Shown: in pieces, positions 21,556-33,197 of the stretch
Layout of the letters: each line of letters begins with the position of its first letter
Numbering within the stretch: the stretch's first letter is position 1
NCBI GenBank assembly: GCA_021234155.1
Contig: JAJEKV010000017.1
Span: 4,124,792-4,188,791, forward strand
DNA: 64,000 bases
Source: Isoetes taiwanensis
Lineage: Eukaryota > Streptophyta > Lycopodiopsida > Isoetales > Isoetaceae
Reading direction: 5' to 3'
Position numbers and translations under genes: made by a program
The notes under the pieces: generated by a model
What the model was told of the DNA's origin: nothing
Database searches by the model: none
The model's input: only the letters and a program-made list of their open reading frames with translations

Positions 21556-22748
21556 TTGTTTTTTTTTTTTTTTTGAAGGACGACAAACTCTTATTCAATA
21601 TTCTGGAAGAAGTACACACATAGATGCAAAGACAGGAATAAAATCTCAGCAGACAAAGATAATCCACTGAATGCAGCCACCTGTCTATGCATAAGATAAG
21701 ATACCCAAATATTCCTCAAAAATCAAACGTTTTTTCTCAGGAGCAAGCTGAGAACATAGGTATGCCTTCACCAATCTGTCTTGCGCGTCGTGAAGAAGTT
21801 GGTCGACACTAATTGATAAGCCTTTGAAGATATACATTCGCCTTCTTTTCCAAATAGACCACAACAACCAGCCTGAAGCTAAGTGGAAAGCCTGTTGCTG
21901 CAAGCTGTTCCAAGTGGAAGGATAAATGGCGAGAAGCACCTGCTGGCTAGTCAAGACCACATGGAAGAGAGATAGTAACCATGACCAAACTGGCTGAACT
22001 TGGTCACATAGGAAGAAGCAGTGCTCGATACTCTCAACTTGCCGCTTACACAGTGGGCAGTGTTCTGAAATGCGGGGATAAAACTTATGAACCAGCACAT
22101 TAACCCGCAGACATCTGTGAAGGAGTCGCCACCATAAGGTAGAAACTTTGGGATGCAGCAATTTATTCCAGACCTAGGACCATATACGCTTCCACTGAGG
22201 AGGGGGAATGCGGAGCTGCCAACCAGCCCGAGGGGGGGCAATATCAACATCAACCAGCTTTTGATATAACGAATGCACAAGACGTCGTGCACTAACAATT
22301 TGGGGACGAGTCCAAATAGGCACATCAACTGATTGTGAAGGAGCGTCTGGCAGAATGCCAGCCAGCTTTTGCCACAGAGCTCTGTCCCATCGAGGTAGCA
22401 TAAACTTAGTCTGAAAAGCATCCCAAGTCAACAATTGTCATGCCTCATACCAAGCACCAACTGTGAGAATACCAGCATGCCTCCAACGCCGCTGAGTCAA
22501 TGGATGTACAGTAGCACACAGAGGCATGTGATTATCTAGAGGAATCCACCAACACAGAGAACCTGCCTGTGGACATACACCTGGATTAATCTTAAATAGC
22601 ACACGAACTGTCTCCCAAGAATCAAGCAGTCCTTTCAAGAAGGGGGAAGCATTCGGATATGGACGAAGCTGATAAAAGAGACACCAAGGAAGAACAGCCC
22701 TAAGTGCCAGTTTCCCAAAAGGAATACACTGCCCAAGTGCTTGCGCAA
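21556..22748 (-). mobile_element. LINE copy 2, 5'-truncated, with 10-bp target duplication
   Basis: A T-run at the left end marks the poly-A tail. TGCAGTTTGT occurs on both sides (21,546-21,555 and 22,749-22,758), which defines the insertion exactly. The minus strand encodes the post-reverse-transcriptase part of a plant L1-type protein: PYPNASPFLKGLLDSWETVR, then WDRALWQKLAGILPDAPSQ. A zf-RVT block (CPLCKRQVESIEHCFFLC) follows, then a C-terminal WLLWSIWKRRRMYIFKG. One frame change separates the last two parts. The 3' end (CCTTCAAAA) is shared with the LINEs at 11.4 and 59.8 kb. Confidence 0.93.
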
Positions 22749-22758
22749 TGCAGTTTGT
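22749..22758. repeat. LINE target site duplication, right copy
   Basis: TGCAGTTTGT, identical to 21,546-21,555. It marks the truncated 5' end of the LINE. Confidence 0.85.
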
Positions 22759-24239
22759 GATCTTGGGGCACAAAGTTGTCTATTTTTAATGATATTGTAA
22801 TACAAAAACTTATGTTCGAAATGTATAGTGCCAGATAGGAATCTAATCCATTTTTGCTCTAATATGATTGCTCTTCTCATTATTTTCTTTGTACAAAGAA
22901 TGACATGCCATGGTCTCTTAAAGGCATTGGTAAGGATATGGAAAGGACAAGTTATATAGAGAAGAGAAAATCATTTGATGATTTCCTCGTCTGTTGTCTG
23001 GTCATGGCATAGAGGTGGTATAGGTCCTTCTCCATTTCAGTATATCTAGATTCATACATTAACTTCTAGAAAATACAAGAGTGTGCATAAGTATCAGTGT
23101 CAGTCATATACCTTGTTAAAGAACTATCCACTGCATGGTAGCTTGTGACTATATATCCAAAAATAGGGAATTCTGGTGCCTCCATAGTAGCTCACTCCAT
23201 GGATTTGGCTTTAAGATGCATATCAGCTCACCGTGGCAACACAGTCGAACAACAGCTCATAGCTCTGCTGCACAAAGAAAAGGGGGAAAATTTGCTCCCC
23301 CAGAGGAATGCAAATTGGTCTCCCTTTGTACATAGGAGGAAGTGAAGTGGCCTACGGTAACCCACAACCCAACCCACTTGGAATTTTCTTGAATTTTCAC
23401 GGCGCTTGATGATACTGAACGCACGAATACTTTTAGATGATCCATGTGGACAAAAGTCCTAGTTGGCAGCAACGTGGACACTCTAAAATTGCTACAAAGC
23501 CTCAATGCATGTTTGTACAAATGTGCAAAAAAAAAAAAGCAAACAAACCAACCTTCATCATCGAAATGTTACTTCTAAGTTAGATCTTTTACAAATTGTC
23601 AAGCTATCGGAGTTTCCAAAATGTAATGCGACCTAAAACTTTGTATTGCAAAAACATTGGCTTTCATAAACTAGAAATTTCAATAGTGTTTCTATGATCG
23701 CCTCACTTCGAGAGACTTCGGATTTCAAACCCGGAAAAAAGGTAATGCATTAACGCAGGTCTCAGACATTATCGGGCTCAGTTAAGATTTGTTCCTCGGC
23801 TCAGATTTGCCAACAAATGATCTTCAGGTCTAGCATTCCCCTCTACCTCAAGGCCCGCAATAGGCAACCCAAAAAGATTGTAGTTACCAAAACAAAGTTT
23901 TGACTCGTACCACATGCAGATAATAACAAAGCATTCCTGTTTGAACCTCCGAATGGATTTCTAGACAACAGAAATGAGCGGTGCAGCTCCATTTTTTCTA
24001 ATTCTCCATTCTTTTAAAAAATCAAATCTGAAATACAATATATAGCAAGCAAATTTGCAGGCTGTAACATAATTGATATAATTTGCAGTACACATGGGTT
24101 GATGAACATCCTTCAACCCAGCTCAAGTCAAAGTGAAATAATGGCTTAAGCCAATGCATCCATGCTAACACGATCAATGTTCTACACCTTTTGACGAATT
24201 GGTTTTGCTTTGCTTAATATACATGATTACACCTGTGTA
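22759..24239. other. Spacer downstream of SPY
   Basis: No coding sequence is supported. The part nearest 24,239 should contain the SPY 3' untranslated region (minus strand), but I could not place its poly-A site. Confidence 0.4.
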
Positions 24240-27200
24240 TCAGTTGCCTTTTGCAGATGGCGACCCCGTACCATTTGCTTGTTGGTCACCTTTACTGCAG
24301 AAGTCGTGCCATAAGCCACGGTATGTAGACTCTAATCCACGTACAAACTTTGGAGCATTGCACAAATCGGATTTAAGCATACGTTCACGAAGTCCTAATC
24401 TTAAATCTGCTAGTGCTTGATGATCCGCCACCAGTTCTATAGCTTTGTTTACATACTCATCTTCTGTATGTGCAATCAACTTCTTTAGACCTACATCAAA
24501 TGACTATTAGTTTTGGACATGGCAAAAGACGTAAGATGTATGAGATGAGATTATAAGATAACATACCAACTTGATGCAGAAGAGTGACACCAACATTGTT
24601 TGCATGAACAATCCCAGCCATTGTCACGCATGGTATACCCATGTAAAGGGATTCACAAGTGGTGGTAGTGCCAGCATAAGGAAAGGTATCAAGGCTGTAA
24701 CGAGGACATTAAATAATAATTACAATCTGGATGCAATGAAAATGGCAGCTGTTGTCTAGATGTTAGATAATAAGGTTAACAAGATGAGAATGTTGATCCA
24801 TAGCGGCCAATGAGTTTATGAAAAAATCGTAAATTTGTGACATTAGGAGGTCAATAAGATTAAGTCTCCCATTACTTTTAACACCATATGTTTTCCGTGA
24901 TTCTGTTTTACTTTCAACTTAGCTTCAAAATATCTTCAAAATGGAAGCATATTGTAGCAAATATACTGAAAGTTGCATCCCCAGCAGTCCAATTTCCGCA
25001 CGCAATGCATATGGAGGTCAAAATGCTTGAGCACATGAAACTATCAAGCATAACCAACACATTTCTGATTTTTTTATGCTGGAAAGTATGGCATCTTAGT
25101 CAGCTACAGCTACGCATTGTAGACCCTCTTAAAGGCTACTAACTAATATTTTACTTCAGAAGGACTGAAGCTGGCATTCAACATAAAACTGTAGAACAAT
25201 TACCTGACATCCATCAGTGAATAAGCCTGCATATGATCGTGATTAAGCAGAATAAGCGGAAGCAAGTCCAGCCGCACTGCTTCCACACCCAGCTCTTCAA
25301 ACATCATTAAAAATCTCTCTCTTACGCTATCACAACAAAATGGTTTGCATTTCACAATCAATCTTGCATTAGGAACACTGCAAAGTATTCTTGCCCAGAC
25401 ACGAACAACATGTGGAGTAATCTGCAAAGCATGTTAGTTATTAGAAGAGAAAAAACACAAGTAGTGGAATGGATTAAAAATAGCATAGCAGTTCACCTTC
25501 GCTAAATTATTAAAGCTACCAAATGTAACAAAACCATTCGCCAAAACTGGTGCTGGCATTACTGGTCCCGTGTCCAACGGAGGAGTGTAACATAAGAAGC
25601 AGCCAGGCAACCTCACAAGCTTTTCTACATGTCTGCAAGAAGATAATCGGGTGTTAAAATATTCAAAACATAATGTCAGTAAAAGGTCAACTCCCATATA
25701 CATTAATAGCTTGTTACTGTATTTAGATACTGGAAGACATGCAATGGCCACATAAAGACAATCAAGTGTGTTAATCCAAATTCTTCCAACATATTACACC
25801 CCTTAAGCATATTGCCAAAGAAGGCTGCTTCTTATGCCAAACAACTTGGAAAAATGATCCAAGGCTAGAAAACCCCCACTGCTTCTCTGGTCAATATTAA
25901 TAACCTCGTGGAATGAATTATGCAGTTACATGTTGAGTTCTGTCCTGTCTTGTGAGACTACTCCAACCAATCAACTGTATTACTCAATCAGTTTAACTTG
26001 TTAAGCCTCCCACAGAAACTTATATGCTCTTGTGCTTCATCAGCAACGAGGTTTAGTATAAGAGGAAGGAAATGCAAGAAGCAGAAATTGATTGACAAAA
26101 GCCCCTCTATGAGAAAGTACAGAAAACGTGCAATAAGACCATGTTTAGAAATTACAACCTTTAGACTAACTAGAGGTTTAAGAAAGGTGGTATAAGAGGA
26201 AGGAAATGCGAGAAAAAGAAATTGATTGACAAGAGCCCCTCTATGAGAAAGTACATACAACATGCACGTGTCTTATCATAAGGCCATGTTTAGAAATTAC
26301 AACCTTCGAACTAACTATTTCACATTTCACAAGGATAATGGAACCTACATTACGTGGGTTGTAGCTTACTTTTGTTTTGTACTTGGTGGATCGACCAATG
26401 CATCAGTAAATCTGTAGTCTATAGTTGGCAAGCCTGATGTGTTGGGGTAGCCAATCCATGTGACCTGGAAAGAAGAAATAAGATTTTGCATTTTTCCACG
26501 CTGCACCTGAAGTGGAATTATGCTATACCTGAACTGGTGCTGGCTTACAAGCCATTACGCCTAGGCGATTGTTCGCCGTATGACCTGTTAGCTCAACTAA
26601 AACATCGATTTTATCCTCCCTTACAATTGCCGCTACCTTTTTTTCATCAACACCATAAATATCTCTCCATACGCCACCTTTTGCTATGACTGTTTCTTTG
26701 AAACGAATTGTTTTTGCATCCGCCTGCATTATCAGAGAAAAAATTTATAATTACAATCTGGGCAATATAAACCCCAAAGAAATTTGCTCATTTCATCATA
26801 ACACACCTTCACAACTGCTGAATATGCAAACACGCGATAGTTTTTATAATCATGATGTATGAGTGGTGCATCGATGAAATAAGAAACTGAGTGTGTAAAA
26901 TAATCCGGAGAGATATAACCAATATTGAGAGGCCGATCAAGTTCCTTTGAGTTATCCCAAAAAGAGTACTGTGAATGTAATTTCAAAAACTGCTTTCCCC
27001 AGTCCCTAGCACAAGACCAGAAATTTAGATACAAAAATTATTTGTTTCCTCATCCACCTACTGATCAAATAAATCTAGGACAAGAACACCTATTCCACTA
27101 AGGCAGTTGTTACATCTCACTTTATTTATCTTACCATACGTTGTATATATGTGCTTCAATATGATTCATAACGAGGTTTAAAACCCAAAATATCCATCCT

Positions 27201-30200
27201 ACCTGTGCGCGGTGAAGAGTTTATCATCTGCTCCATCATATATGTAATTCATCGCGAGCAAGCGATTCTGCGAAAGCAGACAAAAATATAACGTAACACA
27301 AAAAAAAATTGGGATGCACGTTGCTAAGATATTCTGCCCAATTGATCTTCCATTGACTTGTGGCGGCTCAAATATTAACCATGGATTTTTAGAACTATTT
27401 ATTTGCTATTGCCACATCAACAAAAAGTCTATTATATACCTGTCCAGCATTTCTAGACTCTGGATCAATTTGTAAGCACCGTTCATAGGCTTCAATCGCG
27501 AGAGAAATATTACCAGCATCTCTATGTAAGACACCTGCACAATTACACATTCCCTTTAACATGTCAACGAGATGATATATGGCGGAAATGTGTGCGTAAC
27601 CCGTAACAGCTAACAATCATAGGATGTTTCAATGCTAGATTTCAAAGTCAAACAGACTCTGCCGTCTAACATTCAAAGCTTCTCATACCTACCCAAATTA
27701 TTGTATGCTTCTGCATATGAAGGATTTGCCAATATGGCCTTTTCTATCATACTGGCAGCAGCATCCATTTTTCCCTGCAGAGAACTATTACAGAATTTAT
27801 GGCAGCTGGAAAGTAAATAAAATTTGGGAAGCAATAAACAACTTGAAGATGCAAGGAGGCTAATGTGTACCTGAACGGTGTAGACAACACCAAGGTTGTT
27901 TAAAGACTGAGAAAAGGATGGTTTGATCGAAAGAGCCATCTGGCAGAATCAAACAAGCTTGATGTAATTAAAACGTTCTCTGCTTCTATTGATTTTCATA
28001 CATCATAAATGGACTTGCGTCCCATATGCCATGCATCTTCTTACATACCTGATAACACTCAACAGCCCTATCCAAGTTATCTCTATCCTTGTAAATGACT
28101 CCCAAATTGTTGCAGGCTTCTGCACATTGTGGATTGAAATGCAGGGCGAGCTCGTACATGACAACTGCCTAATAACCAAAATATATAATATAAGAGAACA
28201 CAACTAAAAATAACGGAACAAGAACTCACATGCCCATGTCCAAATAAATAGCGTCACACACATTACATAAGTAGCTAATAAGACTTCTTTGAAATAAAGA
28301 TAACTAAATCCAAGCAAAATAGACAATTGGATTGCACCCACAGTCACAGACGTGGTATGAAGTATTGGCACACACCCTTCAAAAGAGAAGCAAACCTTAG
28401 GCAAGAAGGTAGGTAACTCAAGCCCAAACCACAAACAGAACTCATGTTTCACACAAGAAGGTGAAAATTAAGGTTTACCATATCAAATTTCAACATTTCA
28501 CCATAAGCAACGCCAAGATTGTACATGGCATCTGCATAATGCCAATTGTATAAGAGTGCTTTTTTATAATAAGCTACACCCTGATGGATGTCACCTTCAA
28601 GCTTCACCTGCAAAGAAAATTAAGAGTGAGCAGATCATAAGCTTAGTTATACTAGTCACTCTAAAGCTTTTCTCAAAACTTTCTAAACTGGTGCAGTTTT
28701 TACAAACTAGTTCTGTTAACCCAAGAAGTACCACTGGACACATCTAACCAAAACAAACTGTTCAATAAGACAATCCTTTAACTGTACTTGGCAGGCAACA
28801 TACAGGTACCTTTGTTCCCATGTCAGTAAGCGCAATGGCCATATTGTTTTTTGCAATCTCGAAGTTTGGAGATACAGCCAAGCATCTGATGTCAACATCA
28901 GTGTGTAAGCTGTCAGATCAACCATAACCAAAATGGGTACACATATAAAGTACCTTTCATAGCACGCAATCGCAGATTCTAGGTCTCCTCTGTTCTTGTA
29001 AATAACACCCATGTTACAATAAGCTTCAGCATACATAGGTCTATGCAAAGCAGCCTTTTCATAACAGCTTAAGGCTGTATCATACTGCATCATCTCTGAG
29101 TAAACAACTCCAAGGTTGTAATAGGCAGGCTGCAAGAAAAAGCATGTTGTAACAAAAATCATTAAGATGAATGCTGAAACCAATAAATATCCAGCACAAT
29201 AATTCACAGACTACCTAAAATCAAGAGGTTGCAAATATAACTAATAGCAAGTGATACTTGAAAGAAAGGCAAGAATAAAGACTAATACAATCAAAGAAAC
29301 CTACAGCATATGTGTTATCAGCCTTCAGTGCCTCAAAATATTTCTGCATTCCTTCGTGCACATTGCCAGAAAGCTTAAGACTTGTCCCAAGGTCTGTCGA
29401 AACTATGGCAAGGCTTTCTGAGGCAAGCTTGTAACCTGGCTCTGCAATTAGGGCTTTACGATATGCCTGAAAAAATGGCAAAATGAATGTCTCAAAACTG
29501 AATAAATAGCAAGAACAGTCTCATTTCTAATTACAAAATAATTTCATCTGAAACTGATGAGGAAAAACAACTAGCATTGGAAATGTTTACCATCAACAAA
29601 GGAGACAATATGACAACTGGATGGTAGATGATAACAAAACATATTGCCTTCTCAGGTACAAAAGTAGATCGGTAACATATTGCATTAAAGATGGCAAGAA
29701 TCTCAAAGAAGCTAACAACTCTATGTCTCCAGGCAAACTTTATAATACATGTTCCTAAAGTGGGAACTCTGAAACAAGGACCAAACGAAAGAAAAGCATG
29801 CTAATTGCATTATCACTATCTGGAGAAGAGGACAAAAAGCGATCAAGGTTTCTTCTGTGGCCTCTCCTCAAGTGATAACCAGATACATTCACTGTTTCTA
29901 AATATGCAGCATCTGCTATTCAAGCTTGTTCATTTCATGCCGATTCAAATTTGTCCACAATGACAGCAATAACAATAGCGATAAATGGAAACAACAGCAC
30001 TAATATATGATCCATGTAGAGCATACTTAATTGTGAGAAGAGTTAAGATCCATGTAGAGCATACTTGTCAAAAGGAATGGATTTTGAAACCAAGAGCTTA
30101 ACAAACATGCCATGCAATAACCGCATGCCGAGGAAGTGATGACTTACTTCTGCAGCTTCAACAAGGTGGCCCTCTTCCTTGTAAAGAAGCCCACAATAGG

Positions 30201-30627
30201 TAAGTGCACACGCGTTATTTTGATCAATCCTTAAAGCATCTGTGAAGCTGTCAAAGGCTTTTCGAGAATGTCCTTGTGCTTGGAGGCATATGCCCTTCCC
30301 CACATGAGCTTCAGTATTCTTTGGCTCCAATCCCAACACTTGTTCATAATGAGCAAGTGCATCCGCAAACTTACTGCGTGAACGCAATATAGCAGCATAT
30401 GAAAGTGCATCCCTACTGCTAACTTTATTTGATGGCATGTTTGATTTGTTAACAGGAATACAGCTTCCATCCGGCACTGATGTCATGAATGAAGATAAAT
30501 GTTGTTGATCCAAAACCGCCTCTTTTATTCCGATACCATTTGCAGCTTGAAATCTATTGTCTGACCATGCCAAAGCAGGCTCCACAACCCCTTTCATGAT
30601 GTGGGTACGGTGGGAAACGACAGTCAT
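24240..30627 (-). CDS. SPY: SPINDLY protein O-fucosyltransferase, 17 coding exons
   Basis: SPY is the nucleocytoplasmic enzyme that O-fucosylates Ser/Thr of DELLA repressors, clock and other proteins (CAZy GT41, relative of O-GlcNAc transferase). Coding exons: 30627-30148, 29466-29305, 29129-28954, 28885-28810, 28607-28479, 28168-28049, 27939-27871, 27774-27693, 27534-27440, 27267-27203, 27005-26807, 26723-26529, 26464-26370, 25632-25497, 25421-25204, 24694-24567, 24490-24240. All borders are GT/AG, all phases agree, and the sum is about 891 aa (Arabidopsis SPY is 914). Exons 1-9 give about ten TPRs (NNLGVIYKDRDNLDRAVECY, YNLGVVYSEMMQYDTALSCY). Exons 11-17 give the catalytic domain (LNIGYISPDYFTHSVSYF, NGFVTFGSFNNLAK, LIVKCKPFCCDS, LDTFPYAGTTTTCESLYMG). 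An in-frame TAA lies 6 bp before the ATG at 30,627; the Met ten codons later is an alternative start. The C-terminal tail after YRGLWHDF is short. I see no frameshift or stop. Confidence 0.95.
26057..26315. repeat. Tandem duplication in SPY intron 13, period about 134 bp
   Basis: TATAAGAGGAAGGAAATGC...CCCCTCTATGAGAAAGTACA followed by GGCCATGTTTAGAAATTACAACC-like sequence occurs at 26,057-26,170 and again at 26,191-26,315. It lies inside the intron between the exons at 26,370 and 25,632 and does not touch splice sites. Confidence 0.8.
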
Positions 30628-31538
30628 GCATTATACTAAGACCAAATACTAAGAGAGGTACCCATTTGAAACTGCGAACATGAGGTTTCAAACAGGGCTA
30701 AGAACCTGCTGACAGAGGAACAAAGAGCTCCCAGCTTTTGAATCATGGTTCGGCCAAAAAGGTTCTGAAGTATTCCAAGGGATGAATCTTAAAAGCAGTA
30801 AATCTCTAGATTACGGACAGATTAGTGGATAACAAAGTAGTCAAGCTTTCCTTAAGGGGTTTTATGACGGTATTCGGGATGGTTGGGGCAACATAAAATA
30901 GTTGTCTATAAAATGGTTAAGAATATATAGACAAAATATCAGAGTAGAGGTGTTCCACGTGTGAGGACGGGTTTTAGAGTAAAAAACCTAGAGCACGTTG
31001 AGAATCCACTAGTAATAAGGGCGGAATCACACTAGCGCCCGCCCATGATGCCATTTTTTTTGTCTTCGGCACGGGACGCACTCCCGAGATTTTCATATCA
31101 CATTTAGGACTGCCCAAGAATTTTCGATTGCTGCCAGATCATAGGGTTCTTCGAATCTCAAGAATGATGGCCAGATTCGAGACAGATTGCATCTGTGTAC
31201 TGCTTCACATGAAGAACTGCGGATTTGATTTTGTTTAAGGCTTGTCCATAGCAAGAAAATCTCGATCCATTCACCAAACCCGGTGAAAATTAGAAACTAT
31301 TAGATAAGGAGGATGCTAATAGCAACAGATCCGGTGAAAAACTGCAACAATCGACCACGAACAGTCACGAATCGATGAAGATCAGTCGCGATCCCTGTTC
31401 TTCAAACCCTAATCTTGAATTCTTCGATGGCTTCTTCCACATGGCATGATCCTGTGCTGCGCCCAAGAATATTGAACTCTTGGTCAGGGGCCAGGAATTT
31501 GGATGGTGCCCAGGAATTTTTAAGTTCTGGGCACCCTT
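30628..31538 (-). promoter_or_regulatory. SPY upstream region (5' UTR and promoter, not resolved)
   Basis: The first about 900 bp upstream of the SPY start codon hold no other gene. In-frame stops precede the ATG. I could not place a transcription start, TATA box or a 5' UTR intron with confidence. Retrotransposon tails begin only about 0.9-1 kb upstream (31,540-31,665). Confidence 0.35.
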
Positions 31539-31539
31539 T

Positions 31540-31665
31540 GTGTGATAAGAGATTTAGTATTCTTGAAATCCTATTTGCTGAAAGCTTTTTGCCTAAGTCT
31601 GTTGCACTTTTGTTTTTGTCCTATAGTCCAATTGGTCTCCGTAGATGATAAAAACTATTCTATTT
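31540..31665 (+). mobile_element. Very short 5'-truncated LINE tail
   Basis: GTCCAATTGGTCTCCGTAG with a following AAAAACTATTCTATT resembles the 3' end of the LINE at 32.1-33.2 kb (GGCCAGTTGGTCTCCGTGG, AAAAACCTATTCTATT). The preceding bases (CTTTTTGCC...TTTTTGTCC) match as well. It looks like a severely truncated copy of that family. Confidence 0.55.
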
Positions 31666-32094
31666 TAATATGTTTCGATATTTTGTTTCCTACTGAAAAA
31701 AAGTTTGAAATTACTTTCTTAAGAAAACTGAATCAATGACCCAATACAAGAAAGGAAGCACATCACATTATTATTGTATTGGGGCAAAGCTTGGTTCACA
31801 TCAATGTCAACACCAATGTACTTGAGCCTACTCTGCATTAGCAATGGGGCAAAGCTTGGTTTTGGCACCTGCCAGCTCGTGTAGCTTGATAATACCAATG
31901 TATGCTCGAGTACCCACAAATATTATATACCCGTTATAATTGCCCAAGTACCCATACTATATACCATTATAATTTTGTCTATAAGTTAATTTAACTCGAT
32001 TAGGTTGGTCTTCTTTTATTTTACACTATATAGCACCCAGTGATATTTAAACATGTGGCAAATGATGGCCAAATCAAAACTATCACTTTGATGG

Positions 32095-33197
32095 GCTCAT
32101 TTAGCACTATATGCCATGCAGAACAACAGCCATAAGGCAGAGTTGTACGCCTGGGGCCACCAGTCACATTTGTTTCGGGCCTTGGTTGAGCCGGTCCTTT
32201 TGTATGGGGCAGAAGTGTGGGGTCCGGTGATATCCCTCAACACCGAATGACCTCGGCGGTGCGAAGGCCTTCTTGGCACGGGCCCGGGGGTGAAGTCCAC
32301 AGCCCCGCACTGCATCCTACTCCAGGAGACAGGCTTTCTACCCCTTCAACCGGGCGCATTGGAACGCCATATCGTTTACTTCCAAAAGGTGGTCGCTATG
32401 GTCGATACACGCTTGCCCCATCTTGCTTTGGCCACGCTGATGGGTCCCCAACGCAAAATCCTCGGCTGGAAAGACAAGCAAGCTCGATGGTTCTCACGCC
32501 GGGCGTGCAGTAAAAACAGATGCGCCCGTGTCGACAAAGAAAGATCGTGGAGGCACTTAAACCGTACCTAGATGCTACTTTCCTTCGCAAGCTCGGGATG
32601 CGAGGCTCGACGCGTTAAGTCGGGTACACTATCGCCAGAAGAGTCAATCCTAGGCTCACAAGAGGCCCACACCAAGATTTGTACACCCAAATGCACCCAT
32701 GAAGAAGCGGAGACTTATAGCCTCCATTCAAGACGGTGCACATCGCCTCCGCATTGAAACAGGCGCTGGGCTCCTGAAGCACGAGCAAAGGCTTTGCCGT
32801 GTTGCCACCAGTGCGATTGAGGATGAATGTCATACCCTCCGCATCTTCCCGGATTTGCCCATATCCGAGAGAGGTATGTTCGACTACTAGTGCCCGCCAG
32901 CCATTGCATCGCTTATTGACTACTGGCGTCGGTGGGTTTGTTGGGGTCATACCTCCGTGAGGTTATGGATGCACGGACTTCGTTTGTGTCCTACGGACGG
33001 TCTTGAACCGTCCTATGCAATTGTATGATGCCGCTAGCATGCTTATTATTTGCTAAGGTTTTTCCTCGAACACCCTTCCGGGCGGGGTTTTTAATCTGTC
33101 GATGAATACGCTTGCTGCTCTCTTTTTGTTTGGGTCCCATAGGCCAGTTGGTCTCCGTGGACGCTAAAAACCTATTCTATTCTATTCTATTCTATTT
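32095..33197 (+). mobile_element. LINE remnant of a second family, (CTATT)n tail
   Basis: Plus-strand frames carry the C-terminal part of a LINE protein. LVEPVLLYGAEVWG (about 32,180) is the post-reverse-transcriptase motif. It is followed by LPHLALATLMGPQRKILGWK and HRLRIETGAG with RLCRVATSAIEDECHTLRI (about 32,745-32,850). The last resembles the family's C-terminal zinc motif with one Cys replaced. Several stops and frame changes occur, so the copy is dead. It ends with TTGGTCTCCGTGGACGCTAAAAA and a (CTATT)n tail at 33,171-33,197. Such a simple-repeat tail replaces poly-A and separates this family from the poly-A LINEs elsewhere in the window. Confidence 0.8.
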
